Part shown: positions 31,074-38,936 of the stretch, in pieces
Layout: each line of letters begins with the position of its first letter
Position numbering within the stretch: position 1 is the first letter of the stretch
NCBI GenBank assembly: GCA_023383015.1
Contig: JAHDXW010000017.1
Location: 1-64,000, forward strand
Direction: 5' to 3'
From: Paracoccaceae bacterium
GTDB taxonomy: Bacteria > Pseudomonadota > Alphaproteobacteria > Rhodobacterales > Rhodobacteraceae
DNA: 64,000 nucleotides
Notes under the pieces: generated by a model
Seen by the model: only the letters and a program-made list of their open reading frames with translations
What the model was told of the DNA's origin: nothing
Database searches by the model: none
Program-made: the position numbers and the translations under genes

Positions 31074-31729
31074 GGCTGCAGCCGCCCGCCGGCCAGGTGC
31101 ACCCGCCCGCCGAGCCGCCCGGCCAGGCGCAGCGAATGGGTCACCATCAGGAGCGCCGTGCCGGTCTCGCTGACCAGCCCGAGCAGAAGGTCGAGCACCG
31201 CCTCGCCCGTCGCCTCGTCCAGGCTGCCGGTCGGCTCGTCGGCCAGGATCAGCCGCGGCCGCGCCGCCAGCGCGCGGCCGATCGCCACCCGCTGCTGCTG
31301 GCCGCCCGACAGTTCCTCCGGCCAGCGCCGCAGCAAGGGGCCAAGGCCCAGCCGCCCGGCCAGCGCGTCGCACCAGCCGCGGTCGTGGCGGCCGGCGATC
31401 CGCGCCTGGAAGGCGAGGTTGGCGGCGACATCGAGCGCGGGGATGAGGTTGAACTGCTGGAAGATTAGCCCGACGGTCTCGCGCCGCAGCCGCGCACGCC
31501 CGGCATCGTCAAGCGACCCGACCTCCCGCCCCGCGACCCGGATGCGCCCCGCGTCGGGCCGGTCGAGCCCCGCCACCAGGTGCAGCAGCGTCGATTTCCC
31601 CGAGCCGGATTCCCCCGTCAGCGCAAGGCTCTGCCCGGCATCCAGCGCCAGTGACGCGGCGCGCAGCACGGCCACCGGGCCGTCGCCCGTGGCATAGGTC
31701 TTGGCGACCCCGTCGACCTCCAGCAGCAT
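31067..31729 (-). CDS. ABC transporter ATPase, LolD/MacB family
   Basis: This 220-residue ATPase has Walker [16 protein letters not shown]-loop [12 protein letters not shown], signature [16 protein letters not shown], Walker [17 protein letters not shown] and the H-loop in [11 protein letters not shown]. The short length and the FNLIPxLxVxxNL motif are typical of ATPases that serve FtsX-like permeases. It is the first gene of the AttEFGH-like operon. The 112 bp between it and tRNA-Thr hold the divergent promoters, not resolved. Confidence 0.92.
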   Translation of the reverse strand: MLLEVDGVAKTYATGDGPVAVLRAASLALDAGQSLALTGESGSGKSTLLHLVAGLDRPDAGRIRVAGREVGSLDDAGRARLRRETVGLIFQQFNLIPALDVAANLAFQARIAGRHDRGWCDALAGRLGLGPLLRRWPEELSGGQQQRVAIGRALAARPRLILADEPTGSLDEATGEAVLDLLLGLVSETGTALLMVTHSLRLAGRLGGRVHLAGGRLQPC

Positions 31730-31841
31730 CGCCCCTCCCCGGCCCGCCCCCGCCAGATAGCCCGCCGCGGCGCGATGTGCAGTCCCCCCTGCGCCGCGCC
31801 GCCGTTGCGGCCCCGCCCCTCGCCCGCTATGTGCAGGGAAG

Positions 31842-31916
31842 GCCGGATTAGCACAGCGGCAGTGCAGCGGTTTTGTAAACCGAAGGTCGGGGGTTCGAAT
31901 CCCTCATCCGGCACCA
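31842..31916 (+). tRNA. tRNA-Thr (TGT)
   Basis: The sequence folds into a cloverleaf: acceptor GCCGGAT/ATCCGGC, D stem GCAC/GTGC, anticodon stem CGGT/ACCG with loop TTTGTAA (anticodon TGT), T stem GGGGG/CCCTC with TTCGAAT (one G-T pair), and an encoded CCA (31914-31916). Position 27-43 of the anticodon stem is a G-A mismatch. It marks the left edge of the decayed accessory region. Confidence 0.93.
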
Positions 31917-32012
31917 TCATTTTTGCTCAACATACTGAGTATTAATGAAAAATTCGGCACCAGCCGGGCAAATGCCCCCCGGCCGGTCCACCAGAGCCGG
32001 GCAGGTGAGTTG

Positions 32013-32051
32013 CCGGCGAGGCCGGGGCACCCCTCGAGGCCGGCGGCGAGG
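32013..32051 (+). repeat. Direct repeat, copy A (39 bp)
   Basis: These 39 bases match 35290-35328 in the same orientation with three mismatches (central block cccctcgaggccgg). A shorter related unit follows at once (ggcgaggccgggacac). The two copies bracket the segment that holds the HTH remnant, the subtilase and the lipoprotein and hsdM fragments. Confidence 0.6.
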
Positions 32052-32198
32052 CCGGGACACCGGCTAGGCCGTGCCAGGCGAGACGGCATACTGCCCCCCT
32101 GACGACATGAGGAAATGACCCCTCCCGTTGAGAGGAGGTTCCATGAATGAAGTGAAGGACGCAGGTCTTCATGCGACGGGGATGTCGGGGAGGATCGA

Positions 32199-32290
32199 GA
32201 TGCGGACGCCGGACGACGTGCCGGCGATGCTGGCGCTGAAGTCTTGCGGCTGGGGGACGAAGCGGATCGCGGCGCCGGGAGGCGGCGATC
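32199..32290 (+). pseudogene. Fragment resembling the N-terminal HTH of an IS21-type transposase
   Basis: The reading frame from the ATG at 32199 encodes MRTPDDVPAMLALKSCGWG followed by TKRIAA. It resembles the start of IstA-like transposases, in which such a helix leads into an HTH and then thousands of bases of catalytic domain. Here the similarity stops after about 25 residues, where the sequence turns to unrelated GC-rich DNA. No IstB ATPase or inverted ends are visible. The rest of 31917-32526 holds an unusually AT-rich patch (31917-31960) and the 39-bp repeat but no other gene. Confidence 0.35.
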
Positions 32291-32526
32291 TCCAGCCCCT
32301 TACCATGGCGACCGAAACCACCGAACAGGCGATGGCGGCGCGCTGGCAGCGTTGCGGCTCCGCCGCGTCAGCGCGTCGCTTGCCGACCGCGTCGGCGGGC
32401 CTCATTGTACGGACACGGACGGCGCGGCTGACGCGGCGTTCTCGCGGTTTTTCTCAAACCATCCCGAACGCCGCGCCGGCCGGGTGAGTCCCTGCCATTG
32501 CGGAGGAAGTGACAAGGGTGCAACAC

Positions 32527-34608
32527 ATGTCCACAGACTGCAGGGCAAGTCCTGCCGCCGGCGATGCCGGGGCAATCCTGTGGTTGCGCCGTTCGCTGGT
32601 CGCGGCGCTGGTCGCGCTGGCGACCGCGGGGTCGGTGGCGACCGCGCAGGCTTCGGGGCCGCAGGTGATGATCGGCGACGGCACCGGCGGCAGCCGTCCC
32701 GGCGATGCGGCCGAGTTGATCGCGCAGGCCGAGGCACGGGGCCGGCTGCCGATTATCGTGATGTTCGATCTTGCCGTGCAACCCGAGGGCGCGCTGGCCG
32801 GCCCACAGCGCGACGCCCAGCGGGCGGCCATCGCCGCGGCGCAGGAGGCGCTGCTGGACGAACTCGCCGAACCCCGGAACGTCAAGCGCTACCGCAGCCT
32901 CGCGTCGCTGGCAGCGCATGTCACGGCGGCCGATCTGGCGCGGATCCTCGCCGCCCCCGGCGTGGCCGCCGTGCACCAGGACATCGCCGTGCCGCCGCTG
33001 CTGAACCGGAGCGTGCCGCTGATCGGGGCGCCGGCGCTCTGGCGCCAGGGCTTCCGCGGCGAGGGTCAGACCGTGGTGGTGCTCGACACCGGCGTGTTTC
33101 TCGACCACAACGCCTTTGCCGGACGCATCGCCGCGGAGGCATGCTTCTCCACGAACTACACCGCCGGCACGGTGACCGTTGCCCTCTCGATGTGCCCGGG
33201 CGGGGTCGCCAGTTCGACGGATGCCGGCGCGGGCGCCGATTGCCCGCTGGAGGTGGAGGGCTGCGGCCACGGCACCCATGTGGCCGGCATCGCCGTGGGC
33301 AACCGGATCGGCTGGCGCGGCGTCGCCACCGCCGCCGAGCTGATCCCGATCAAGGTGTTCAGCCGCTTCGTGCGGGCGACCGACTGCCCCGAGGGCAAGG
33401 CGCCCTGCGCGCTCAGCTACCCCAGCGACCAGCTCGCCGCGCTCGATCATGTCATCGGGCTGGCCGCGCACACCCCCGTCGCGGCGGTGAACATGAGCCT
33501 CGGCGGCGGCCTCTTCACCGTCAGCTGCGACAGCGACCCGCTGAAGCCGGCCATCGACACCCTCCGTTCGCTGAACATCCCCACGGTGATCGCCGCCGGC
33601 AACGAGGGCGTGGGCGGCGCCGTGTCGGCGCCGGGCTGCATCTCCACCGCAGTGACCGTGGGCAGCACCACCAAGAGCGACGCGCTGTCGGACTTTTCCA
33701 ACCATTCGCGCAGGGTGGATTTGCTGGCGCCGGGCAGCGACATCGAGGCGCCGATCTTCGTGCCCGGCCGGCCGTCCGAAGTCGGCGTCGACAGCGGCAC
33801 CTCGATGGCCGCGCCGCATGTCGCCGGGGCCTGGGCGCTGCTGCGCCAGGCGGTGCCCGATGCCGGGGTCGATCGGATCCAGCGGGCTCTGGCCTGCAGC
33901 GGTCGCCGCATTCCGTCTCCCAGGATAGGGGCACCGGGCTTCACCCGCGCACGCATCGACGTGGGAGCGGCGCTGTCGTTCCTGCGCCGCGGCGCGCGCG
34001 ACGAGCAGACCTGGACCTTCGAGACCAGGGAGCAGTTCACCGACTGGACGATCGAGACCGGCTACTGGCGGCGCGTGGGCGGCAGGAAGGCGCCGCGGAT
34101 GGCAGTCGCCATGGATCCCGAATTCTACATCAGCGTCGCAAATGTGGACATATGCGCCGAGAACCTGGTCGTGACCGCCCGGGTCCGCCGCATTGACATG
34201 GGCGGTCGCGGCTCCGGCATCCTGCTTCGGGCCGGTTTCTGGCGCTCCGAGCCTCCTCAGGAGAGGGATGTCTCGATCAGAGGGTTGTTGTTCGGCTTCA
34301 CCGACTTCGGTGAAGGCCAGGCGTCGATCTATGCGGTTTTCGGCGCGTCGGCGGCCCATCCCCTGATTTGGAGGGGCGAGGAACTGTGCGGTAACTCCCA
34401 GGTGACGTCAATCCGGAAAGACGGCGAGTTCAACACCTTGAGGGTGATCAGCCGCGGCGGGCAGCATCGCTTCCTGATCAATGGAATGGAGGTGTGCACC
34501 GCAAGCGATAGCCGATTCACCGGCGACGGCCTGGCGATCCTGGCAATCCACGACACGCTGGACTCCAGGATGGAGGTCCATCGGGTGGTGGCCACGCCGC
34601 TGCGCTAG
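32527..34608 (+). CDS. Secreted subtilisin-family serine protease with C-terminal concanavalin-like domain
   Basis: The product of about 693 residues has a signal peptide (helix LVAALVALATAGSV), an inhibitor_I9-like propeptide (about 60-150) and a peptidase S8 domain with a complete triad: Asp187 in VVVLDTGVF, His248 in CGHGTHVAG and Ser426 in SGTSMAAPH. The oxyanion Asn is in VIAAGNEG. Residues from about 505 form a C-terminal beta-rich domain (WTFETREQFTDWTIETGYW ...) like LamG or DUF1080 modules. The start is uncertain: GTG codons at 32509 and 32518 are also open; ATG 32527 has AAGGG eight bases upstream. It is the one intact gene in a degraded stretch. The C-terminal third is less GC-rich than the rest of the window. 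Confidence 0.85.
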   Translation: MSTDCRASPAAGDAGAILWLRRSLVAALVALATAGSVATAQASGPQVMIGDGTGGSRPGDAAELIAQAEARGRLPIIVMFDLAVQPEGALAGPQRDAQRAAIAAAQEALLDELAEPRNVKRYRSLASLAAHVTAADLARILAAPGVAAVHQDIAVPPLLNRSVPLIGAPALWRQGFRGEGQTVVVLDTGVFLDHNAFAGRIAAEACFSTNYTAGTVTVALSMCPGGVASSTDAGAGADCPLEVEGCGHGTHVAGIAVGNRIGWRGVATAAELIPIKVFSRFVRATDCPEGKAPCALSYPSDQLAALDHVIGLAAHTPVAAVNMSLGGGLFTVSCDSDPLKPAIDTLRSLNIPTVIAAGNEGVGGAVSAPGCISTAVTVGSTTKSDALSDFSNHSRRVDLLAPGSDIEAPIFVPGRPSEVGVDSGTSMAAPHVAGAWALLRQAVPDAGVDRIQRALACSGRRIPSPRIGAPGFTRARIDVGAALSFLRRGARDEQTWTFETREQFTDWTIETGYWRRVGGRKAPRMAVAMDPEFYISVANVDICAENLVVTARVRRIDMGGRGSGILLRAGFWRSEPPQERDVSIRGLLFGFTDFGEGQASIYAVFGASAAHPLIWRGEELCGNSQVTSIRKDGEFNTLRVISRGGQHRFLINGMEVCTASDSRFTGDGLAILAIHDTLDSRMEVHRVVATPLR

Positions 34609-34742
34609 TCGACGGCCGGTGAAGGCTGGCAGGCCGATCCGCCCTATCGCCGGGCCCGCGAGGGTGGGGCGCTCGAGGGCGCCCCCGGCGTTTCGCCGCG
34701 CGGGCTCGGTGCTGGCGACATCCGCCAGTGACAACAGCACGA

Positions 34743-34769
34743 GCGGGCCCCCCGAGGTCGGGGGCCCGC
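34743..34769. terminator. Strong hairpin downstream of the subtilase gene
   Basis: A perfect 10-bp inverted repeat, GCGGGCCCCC (34743-34752) and GGGGGCCCGC (34760-34769), surrounds loop CGAGGTC. It lies 134 bp after the subtilase stop and 23 bp beyond the original 3' end of the minus-strand lipoprotein fragment, so it may have terminated either. Confidence 0.6.
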
Positions 34770-34791
34770 CGCGCTGCTTGCCCCGCGCAGG

Positions 34792-34998
34792 TCAGCGGCA
34801 GGGGCCGCCGCGTCAGGTTGCGTCGCCCCGGGCATAGGCGCATTCGCCCGTCGCAGCGTTGCGGGCGACCAGCGTGCCGGTGCTCACGCCGGCCAGTGCC
34901 GCGACGAGGGTCCAGTTGCGGTCGGCCTGAAGGGCGGTGGCGGTCAGCACGCCGACGGTGGCGCCGGCGAGGCCGCCCACGACATCCGCTCCTGTTGA
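34792..34998 (-). pseudogene. Broken second copy of the glycine-zipper lipoprotein gene
   Basis: On the minus strand this encodes QQERM, then after a one-base shift VVGGLAGATVGVL, DRNWTLVAALAGVSTGTLVA and RNAATGECAYARGDAT. It parallels the intact lipoprotein gene at 9357-9629 (QERMVVGGLAGATTGL ... RNWTIIAALAGATAGTLVA ... TGECAYSNGDGT). A stop codon replaces the Tyr codon of GTYRVGPCP; the same frame then continues RGGPCR to the old stop at 34792. The signal peptide and lipobox are missing, cut off at the junction with the hsdM fragment. Confidence 0.75.
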
Positions 34999-34999
34999 C

Positions 35000-35285
35000 G
35001 CCCGCCCCCCGGGAAGGTGCCACCGCGGCAGTCGAGCACCGTGTGCAGGTTGCAGCTCTCCAGCAGTTTCTCGTGCAGGGCCACGCCGGCGCCGTCGTTG
35101 TTGCCGAGGAAGGTGATCTTGAGCACCACCGCCCCCGCCAACGCCAGCCTTCCGCATGCGGGTGAAGTGCTGCGGGAACAGATGCGCCGTATCGCCCGAC
35201 TTGATGGGGAAGTTCTGCTGCACCTCAATGCGCTCGCGGCCGCCGACGGGGGGATTGGCCAGCACGATGTCGTTTGACAGCCCGT
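35000..35285 (-). pseudogene. Fragment of a type I restriction-modification methyltransferase gene (hsdM)
   Basis: The minus strand encodes LSNDIVLANPPVGGRERIE, then VQQNFPIKSGDTAHLFPQHF and TRMRKAG. In another frame it goes on as AGAVVLKITFLGNNDGAG and LLESCNLHTVLDCRGGTF. This is the conserved catalytic region of HsdM, the N6-adenine methyltransferase subunit of type I systems, around motif IV (normally NPPF, here NPPV) and the LLESCNLHTVLDCPGGTF block. At least one frameshift and the loss of both ends make it non-functional. No hsdS or hsdR is present. It abuts the alkB pseudogene on one side and the lipoprotein fragment on the other. Confidence 0.7.
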
Positions 35286-35289
35286 GACA

Positions 35290-35328
35290 CCGGCAAGGCC
35301 GGGGCGCCCCTCGAGGCCGGGGGCGAGG
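35290..35328 (+). repeat. Direct repeat, copy B (39 bp)
   Basis: This copy matches 32013-32051 at 36 of 39 positions. It sits at the boundary between the alkB pseudogene 3' end and the hsdM fragment, which makes it a candidate recombination scar. Confidence 0.6.
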
Positions 35329-35339
35329 GCAGCGCCTCG

Positions 35340-36386
35340 AGCTCGAGGCCGGCGGGCGGCAGCGCGGGCGGGTGACGGCGGGACCATCGCGGCCAGCGAC
35401 GTCAGCGGACAGCCGAAGGGCAGCTGCGGCGCCTCGGGCTCGGGGTAGGTCTGCAGCAGCGGAAGGCGCCGGTCAGGCCGCCAGTGGTGGTCGGAGTGGC
35501 GCTGGAGGTTGATCAGCCGCTAGTTCGACGCCCGGTGGGCGCGGCGTTCCATGCATGGCGCGGTCGCACCGGCTCGTGGCGGCCTCCGCCCGGGTGCCGG
35601 CGCGTCAGCCCGCAGGGCTCGATGCAGTTGACGGGCTCGAGCTGCCAGACCGCCACCGCCGCCTGCCACGGGAACAGCCCCAGCCCCTCCCATCCGCCCG
35701 GCCCGCAGTCGCCGCCGGCGCCGCGGCCTGCAGGACCGCGGAGCGCCAGAAGGGGTTGGAGCGGTGCCACCACGGCAGACCGCGGCGGGCCAGCATCGCC
35801 CGCTCGGCCTCGAAGGCCGAGAGAGGGCACTGCCGGAGGACCCGTGCGAGGAAGCGGTGGAACCCCTCGTTTTGGCGCGCCGTCACCGCATCGCGGGGGG
35901 GCCGACATGCAGGTGGTGCACCCGCAGGTGCTCCGAGCGAAAATTGCCGTACAGCACGCAGGCCGGCAGCAGGTCGGCCAGCCAGCGCTCCAGCCGGCCG
36001 GGCTGGTGCATCAGCTCATGGGCACAGTTGATCCCGATCGTGCCGGTGACCATGCCGACCCCGAGGAGCAGCGCCACCTTCTCTGCTGCCGCCAGCCCGT
36101 CAGAACCCGCCGCCATCGCCATCAGCAGAAACAGCATCGCCGCCTGCACGGGAAACCACAGGTACGTCACCGGCAGGTGCCAGAACAGCGCCCGTTCCGG
36201 CGTCAGGGGGTCGGCGTTGGTCTGGTCGCGGCCGGTCAGCGCGTCCAGGAGGCTGAACAGCCCCCAGCCGTAGAGCGGCGGCGCCGCCAGCCACGCCCCG
36301 CCCAGCGTCGCCGCCGCGAAGGCCGGCGGCACCAGCCCCGGCGAGGCCCAGAACGGCAGCGCCGCCGGCACCGTCCTGCCCGCCAT
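35340..36386 (-). pseudogene. Degraded alkane 1-monooxygenase-like gene (alkB family)
   Basis: The first frame (36386 to about 35890) is a good AlkB N-terminus: membrane helices, GINCAHELMHQPGRLERWL and YGNFRSEHLRVHHLHVG, which are the first two His boxes. The homology then jumps frame: NEGFHRFLARVLRQCPLSAF and RRGLPWWHRSNPFWR in a second frame, WQAAVAVWQLEPVNCIEPCG in a third, and LINLQRHSDHHWRPDRRLPL in a fourth stretch preceded by a TAG where a Trp codon is expected. The family motif N-Y-x-E-H-Y-G-L has become NCIEPCGL, which loses a metal-ligand His. So there are about three frameshifts, a nonsense codon and an active-site loss: a dead relative of AlkB, the membrane di-iron alkane hydroxylase. 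Confidence 0.85.
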
Positions 36387-36455
36387 CGCCTGCCCTCCTG
36401 GCCTCCGCTCCTCGGCCGGCGGCAGGTTAGACCCGCCGCCGGCGGGGCGCAAACC

Positions 36456-37592
36456 TCACGCCCCGCCGTCCAGGGCCGGGCGGGCGCGGTCCCAGACCTT
36501 GCGCATCAGCGTCGGCAGCGACGACGGCGCGAAATCGGCCGCGGAGACGAAGGCGCCGCGCGCGGGCGCGGCCTGCGCCCCGACCTCCGCCGCCAGCACC
36601 TCGAGGCGCAGGCGGAAATGGGTGAAGACATGGTCCACCTCGCCGGCCGGGCGCCAGTCGGCGGCCACCGGCGGGGCGTGGGCGGGGGGGGTGCCCTCGG
36701 CCCATACGCTGCCCGGCCAGCCGGCCATCCCGCCCAGCAGGCCCCGCGCCGGCCGCCGCTCCAGCAGCACCGCACCGTCGGCGCGCCGCGCCACATAGGC
36801 CAGCCCCCGGCGCAGCGGCGCCGCCCGCCGCGGAGCCCTGGCCGGCAGCTCCGCCGCCCGCCCGGCGGCGCGGGCGGCGCAATAGGGCGCCAGCGGGCAG
36901 GCCCCGCAGTCCGGCCGGCGCGGGGTGCAGACCGTCGCGCCGAGGTCCATCATCGCCTGGGCGTGGTCGCCCGGCCGTACGGCCGGTGTCAGCGTCGCGG
37001 CCAGCGCGCGCAGCCGCGGCTTCGCCGCCGGCAGCGGGGTGGCGACGCAGAAGAGCCGCGCCACCACCCGCTCGACGTTGCCGTCCACCACCACCGCCGG
37101 CCGGTCGAACGCGATCGCGGCCACCGCCGCGGCGGTGTAGGGGCCGATGCCCGGCAGCGCCCCGAGCGCGGCCTCCTCGGCGGGAAAGCACCCCCCGTGC
37201 GCCGCCGCCACCTGCCGCGCGCAGGCGATCAGGTTGCGCGCCCGGGCGTAGTAGCCAAGCCCCGCCCAGGCCGCCATCACCTCGGCCTCGGGGGCCGCGG
37301 CCAGCGCCCGCACGTCCGGCCAGCGTCCGGCGAAGCGGCGGAAATGCCCCTCCGCCGCGGCCACCGTGGTCTGCTGCAGCATCACCTCCGACAGCCATAC
37401 ACGGTAGGGGTCGGGCGCGACGCCGGCCTGCCGCGCCGCCGGCCCCACCCGCCAGGGAAGCGCGCGCGCATGCCGCCCGTACCAGGCCAGCAGCGCCGCG
37501 GCCGCCGCGGGCGCATCCACCGCCGCGGGCGCATCCGCCGCCCGATCCGCCGCCCGGGCCTGTCCCCGGACCGGCGCGCCCGCGTCACGCAT
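36456..37592 (-). CDS. mutY: A/G-specific adenine DNA glycosylase
   Basis: MutY removes adenine mispaired with 8-oxoguanine. The 378-residue protein has the helix-hairpin-helix LGALPGIGPYTAAAVAAIAFDRPAVVVDGNVERV with the catalytic Asp in VVDGN, and PYRVWLSEVMLQQTTV. The [4Fe-4S] ligands are C-x6-C-x2-C-x5-C (CTPRRPDCGACPLAPYC). The C-terminal NUDIX-like domain reads ALDERRPARGLLGGM-like (VLLERRPARGLLGGMAGWPG). The N-terminal 30 residues are an Ala/Asp-rich extension and a downstream start is possible. It is divergent from the dciA-dsbA genes, as in other Rhodobacterales. Confidence 0.95.
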   Translation of the reverse strand: MRDAGAPVRGQARAADRAADAPAAVDAPAAAAALLAWYGRHARALPWRVGPAARQAGVAPDPYRVWLSEVMLQQTTVAAAEGHFRRFAGRWPDVRALAAAPEAEVMAAWAGLGYYARARNLIACARQVAAAHGGCFPAEEAALGALPGIGPYTAAAVAAIAFDRPAVVVDGNVERVVARLFCVATPLPAAKPRLRALAATLTPAVRPGDHAQAMMDLGATVCTPRRPDCGACPLAPYCAARAAGRAAELPARAPRRAAPLRRGLAYVARRADGAVLLERRPARGLLGGMAGWPGSVWAEGTPPAHAPPVAADWRPAGEVDHVFTHFRLRLEVLAAEVGAQAAPARGAFVSAADFAPSSLPTLMRKVWDRARPALDGGA

Positions 37593-37685
37593 TCTTTATG
37601 CTCCCCCCATCCGCCCGGCCGGCAAACCCGCTGGCATCCCCCGCGCCGGTCTCTAAGATAGCCCCCGGCAGCGAGGCGAACAGCC

Positions 37686-38222
37686 ATGGTCGACACCACC
37701 AGCGCCCCCAATCGCCGGGCCCGCGGCTTCCGCACCGCGGCCGCGCTGCTGCGCGAGCCGATCCGCCAGGCCGGCTCGCGGCGCGGCCTGCCCTTGCTGC
37801 GGCTGATGTCGCACTGGGACGAGGTCGCCGGCGCCGAGCTCGCCGCCCTGACCCGGCCGCTGAAGATCACCCATGGCCGCGAGGGCATGGGCGGAACGCT
37901 GCACCTGCTCGTCGCCCCCGCCGCCGCGCCGATGGTCCAGCTGCGCCTGCCCGAGCTGCTGGCGCGGGTCAACGCCTGTGCCGGCCACGCCGCGGTCGCG
38001 CGCATCCGTCCCACCCAGACCGCGCCCGAGGGCTTTGCCGAGGGCCCTGTCCCATTCGCGCCGCGCCGCGCCGCGCCCGCCGCCGCGCCCCCGCCCGACC
38101 CCGCCGCCGAGGCCGCGCTCGCCGCCGCCGCGGCGGGCGTCGCCAACCCGCGCCTGCGTGCCGCCCTCGAAGGGCTCGGCCGTGCCATCCTTTCCCGCGA
38201 GACGAACCCGAAAGGCCCCTGA
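37686..38222 (+). CDS. DUF721/DciA-family protein
   Basis: This 178-residue protein has an N-terminal DUF721 (DciA) domain: RLMSHWDEVAGAELAALTRPLKI, then GTLHLLVAPAAAPMVQLRLPELLARVN. DciA proteins load the replicative helicase DnaB in bacteria without DnaC or DnaI. A low-complexity Ala/Pro-rich C-terminal half follows. It lies one base upstream of the dsbA-like gene and divergent from mutY, the standard arrangement in Rhodobacterales. A direct helicase-loader role is inferred from the family. Confidence 0.82.
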   Translation: MVDTTSAPNRRARGFRTAAALLREPIRQAGSRRGLPLLRLMSHWDEVAGAELAALTRPLKITHGREGMGGTLHLLVAPAAAPMVQLRLPELLARVNACAGHAAVARIRPTQTAPEGFAEGPVPFAPRRAAPAAAPPPDPAAEAALAAAAAGVANPRLRAALEGLGRAILSRETNPKGP

Positions 38223-38223
38223 C

Positions 38224-38928
38224 ATGCTTCGCTCCCTCGCCCGCGTCCTGGCCCTCGCGGCCCTCGCCCTCGCCCTGCCGGCCGGGCTCGGCGGCACGCT
38301 GCCCGCCGCCCCCGGCGCCGCCCGCGCCGACACTGCCGCCGGCACCGCGGCCGCTGCCCCGGCCGCCATCGCCGACCCCGCCCCCCCGGGCTTTCCGGCC
38401 GACGTGGCGATGGACATGGCGCTCGGCAACCCCGAGGCGAAGGTGACGCTGGTCGAGTACGCCTCCTTCACCTGCCCGCACTGCGCAAACTTCCATGCCA
38501 CCGTCTTTCCCCGCCTGAAGTCCGACTACATCGACACCGGCAAGCTGCGCTTCATCCACCGCGAGGTCTATTTCGACCGCTTCGGCCTCTGGGCCGGCAT
38601 GCTCGCCCGCTGCGGCGGCGAGACCCGCTACTTCGGCTTCGTCGACATGATCTATGGCCAGCAGCGCCAGTGGGCGGGCAGCGGCGATCCGGCCTCGGTG
38701 GCCGACAGCCTGCGCCGCATGGGCCGGGTCGCGGGGCTGACCGACGAACAGGTCAACGCCTGCCTCAACGACCGCACCGCCGCCGAGGCGCTGGTGGCGG
38801 TCTTCCAGGCCAACGCCACCCGCGACGGCGTGCAGGCCACCCCGACGCTGGTCCTGAACGGCACCCGGCACGCCAACATGTCGTTCGAGGAGCTCGCCCG
38901 GCTCATCGACGCCGCCCTCGCCGACTAG
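38224..38928 (+). CDS. DsbA-family periplasmic thiol oxidoreductase
   Basis: This 234-residue precursor has a signal peptide (about 1-35) and a thioredoxin fold with active site TCPHC in LVEYASFTCPHCANFHATVF, a helical insertion (RYFGFVDMIYGQQRQW) and the cis-Pro loop VQATPTLVLNGTRH. It should introduce or shuffle disulfides in exported proteins such as the Cys-rich CAP proteins and cytochromes. The ATG at 38224 begins the signal peptide directly after the dciA stop. In related genomes smc commonly follows; here a CoA-transferase gene does. Confidence 0.92.
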   Translation: MLRSLARVLALAALALALPAGLGGTLPAAPGAARADTAAGTAAAAPAAIADPAPPGFPADVAMDMALGNPEAKVTLVEYASFTCPHCANFHATVFPRLKSDYIDTGKLRFIHREVYFDRFGLWAGMLARCGGETRYFGFVDMIYGQQRQWAGSGDPASVADSLRRMGRVAGLTDEQVNACLNDRTAAEALVAVFQANATRDGVQATPTLVLNGTRHANMSFEELARLIDAALAD

Positions 38929-38936
38929 GTCGGCCA

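Noticed and set aside
31909..31962. CGGCACCA at the tRNA-Thr 3' end repeated at 31955-31962, as possible attachment sites
   Set aside because: Eight bases only 46 bp apart are too short and too close for an integrated element, and no integrase is present.
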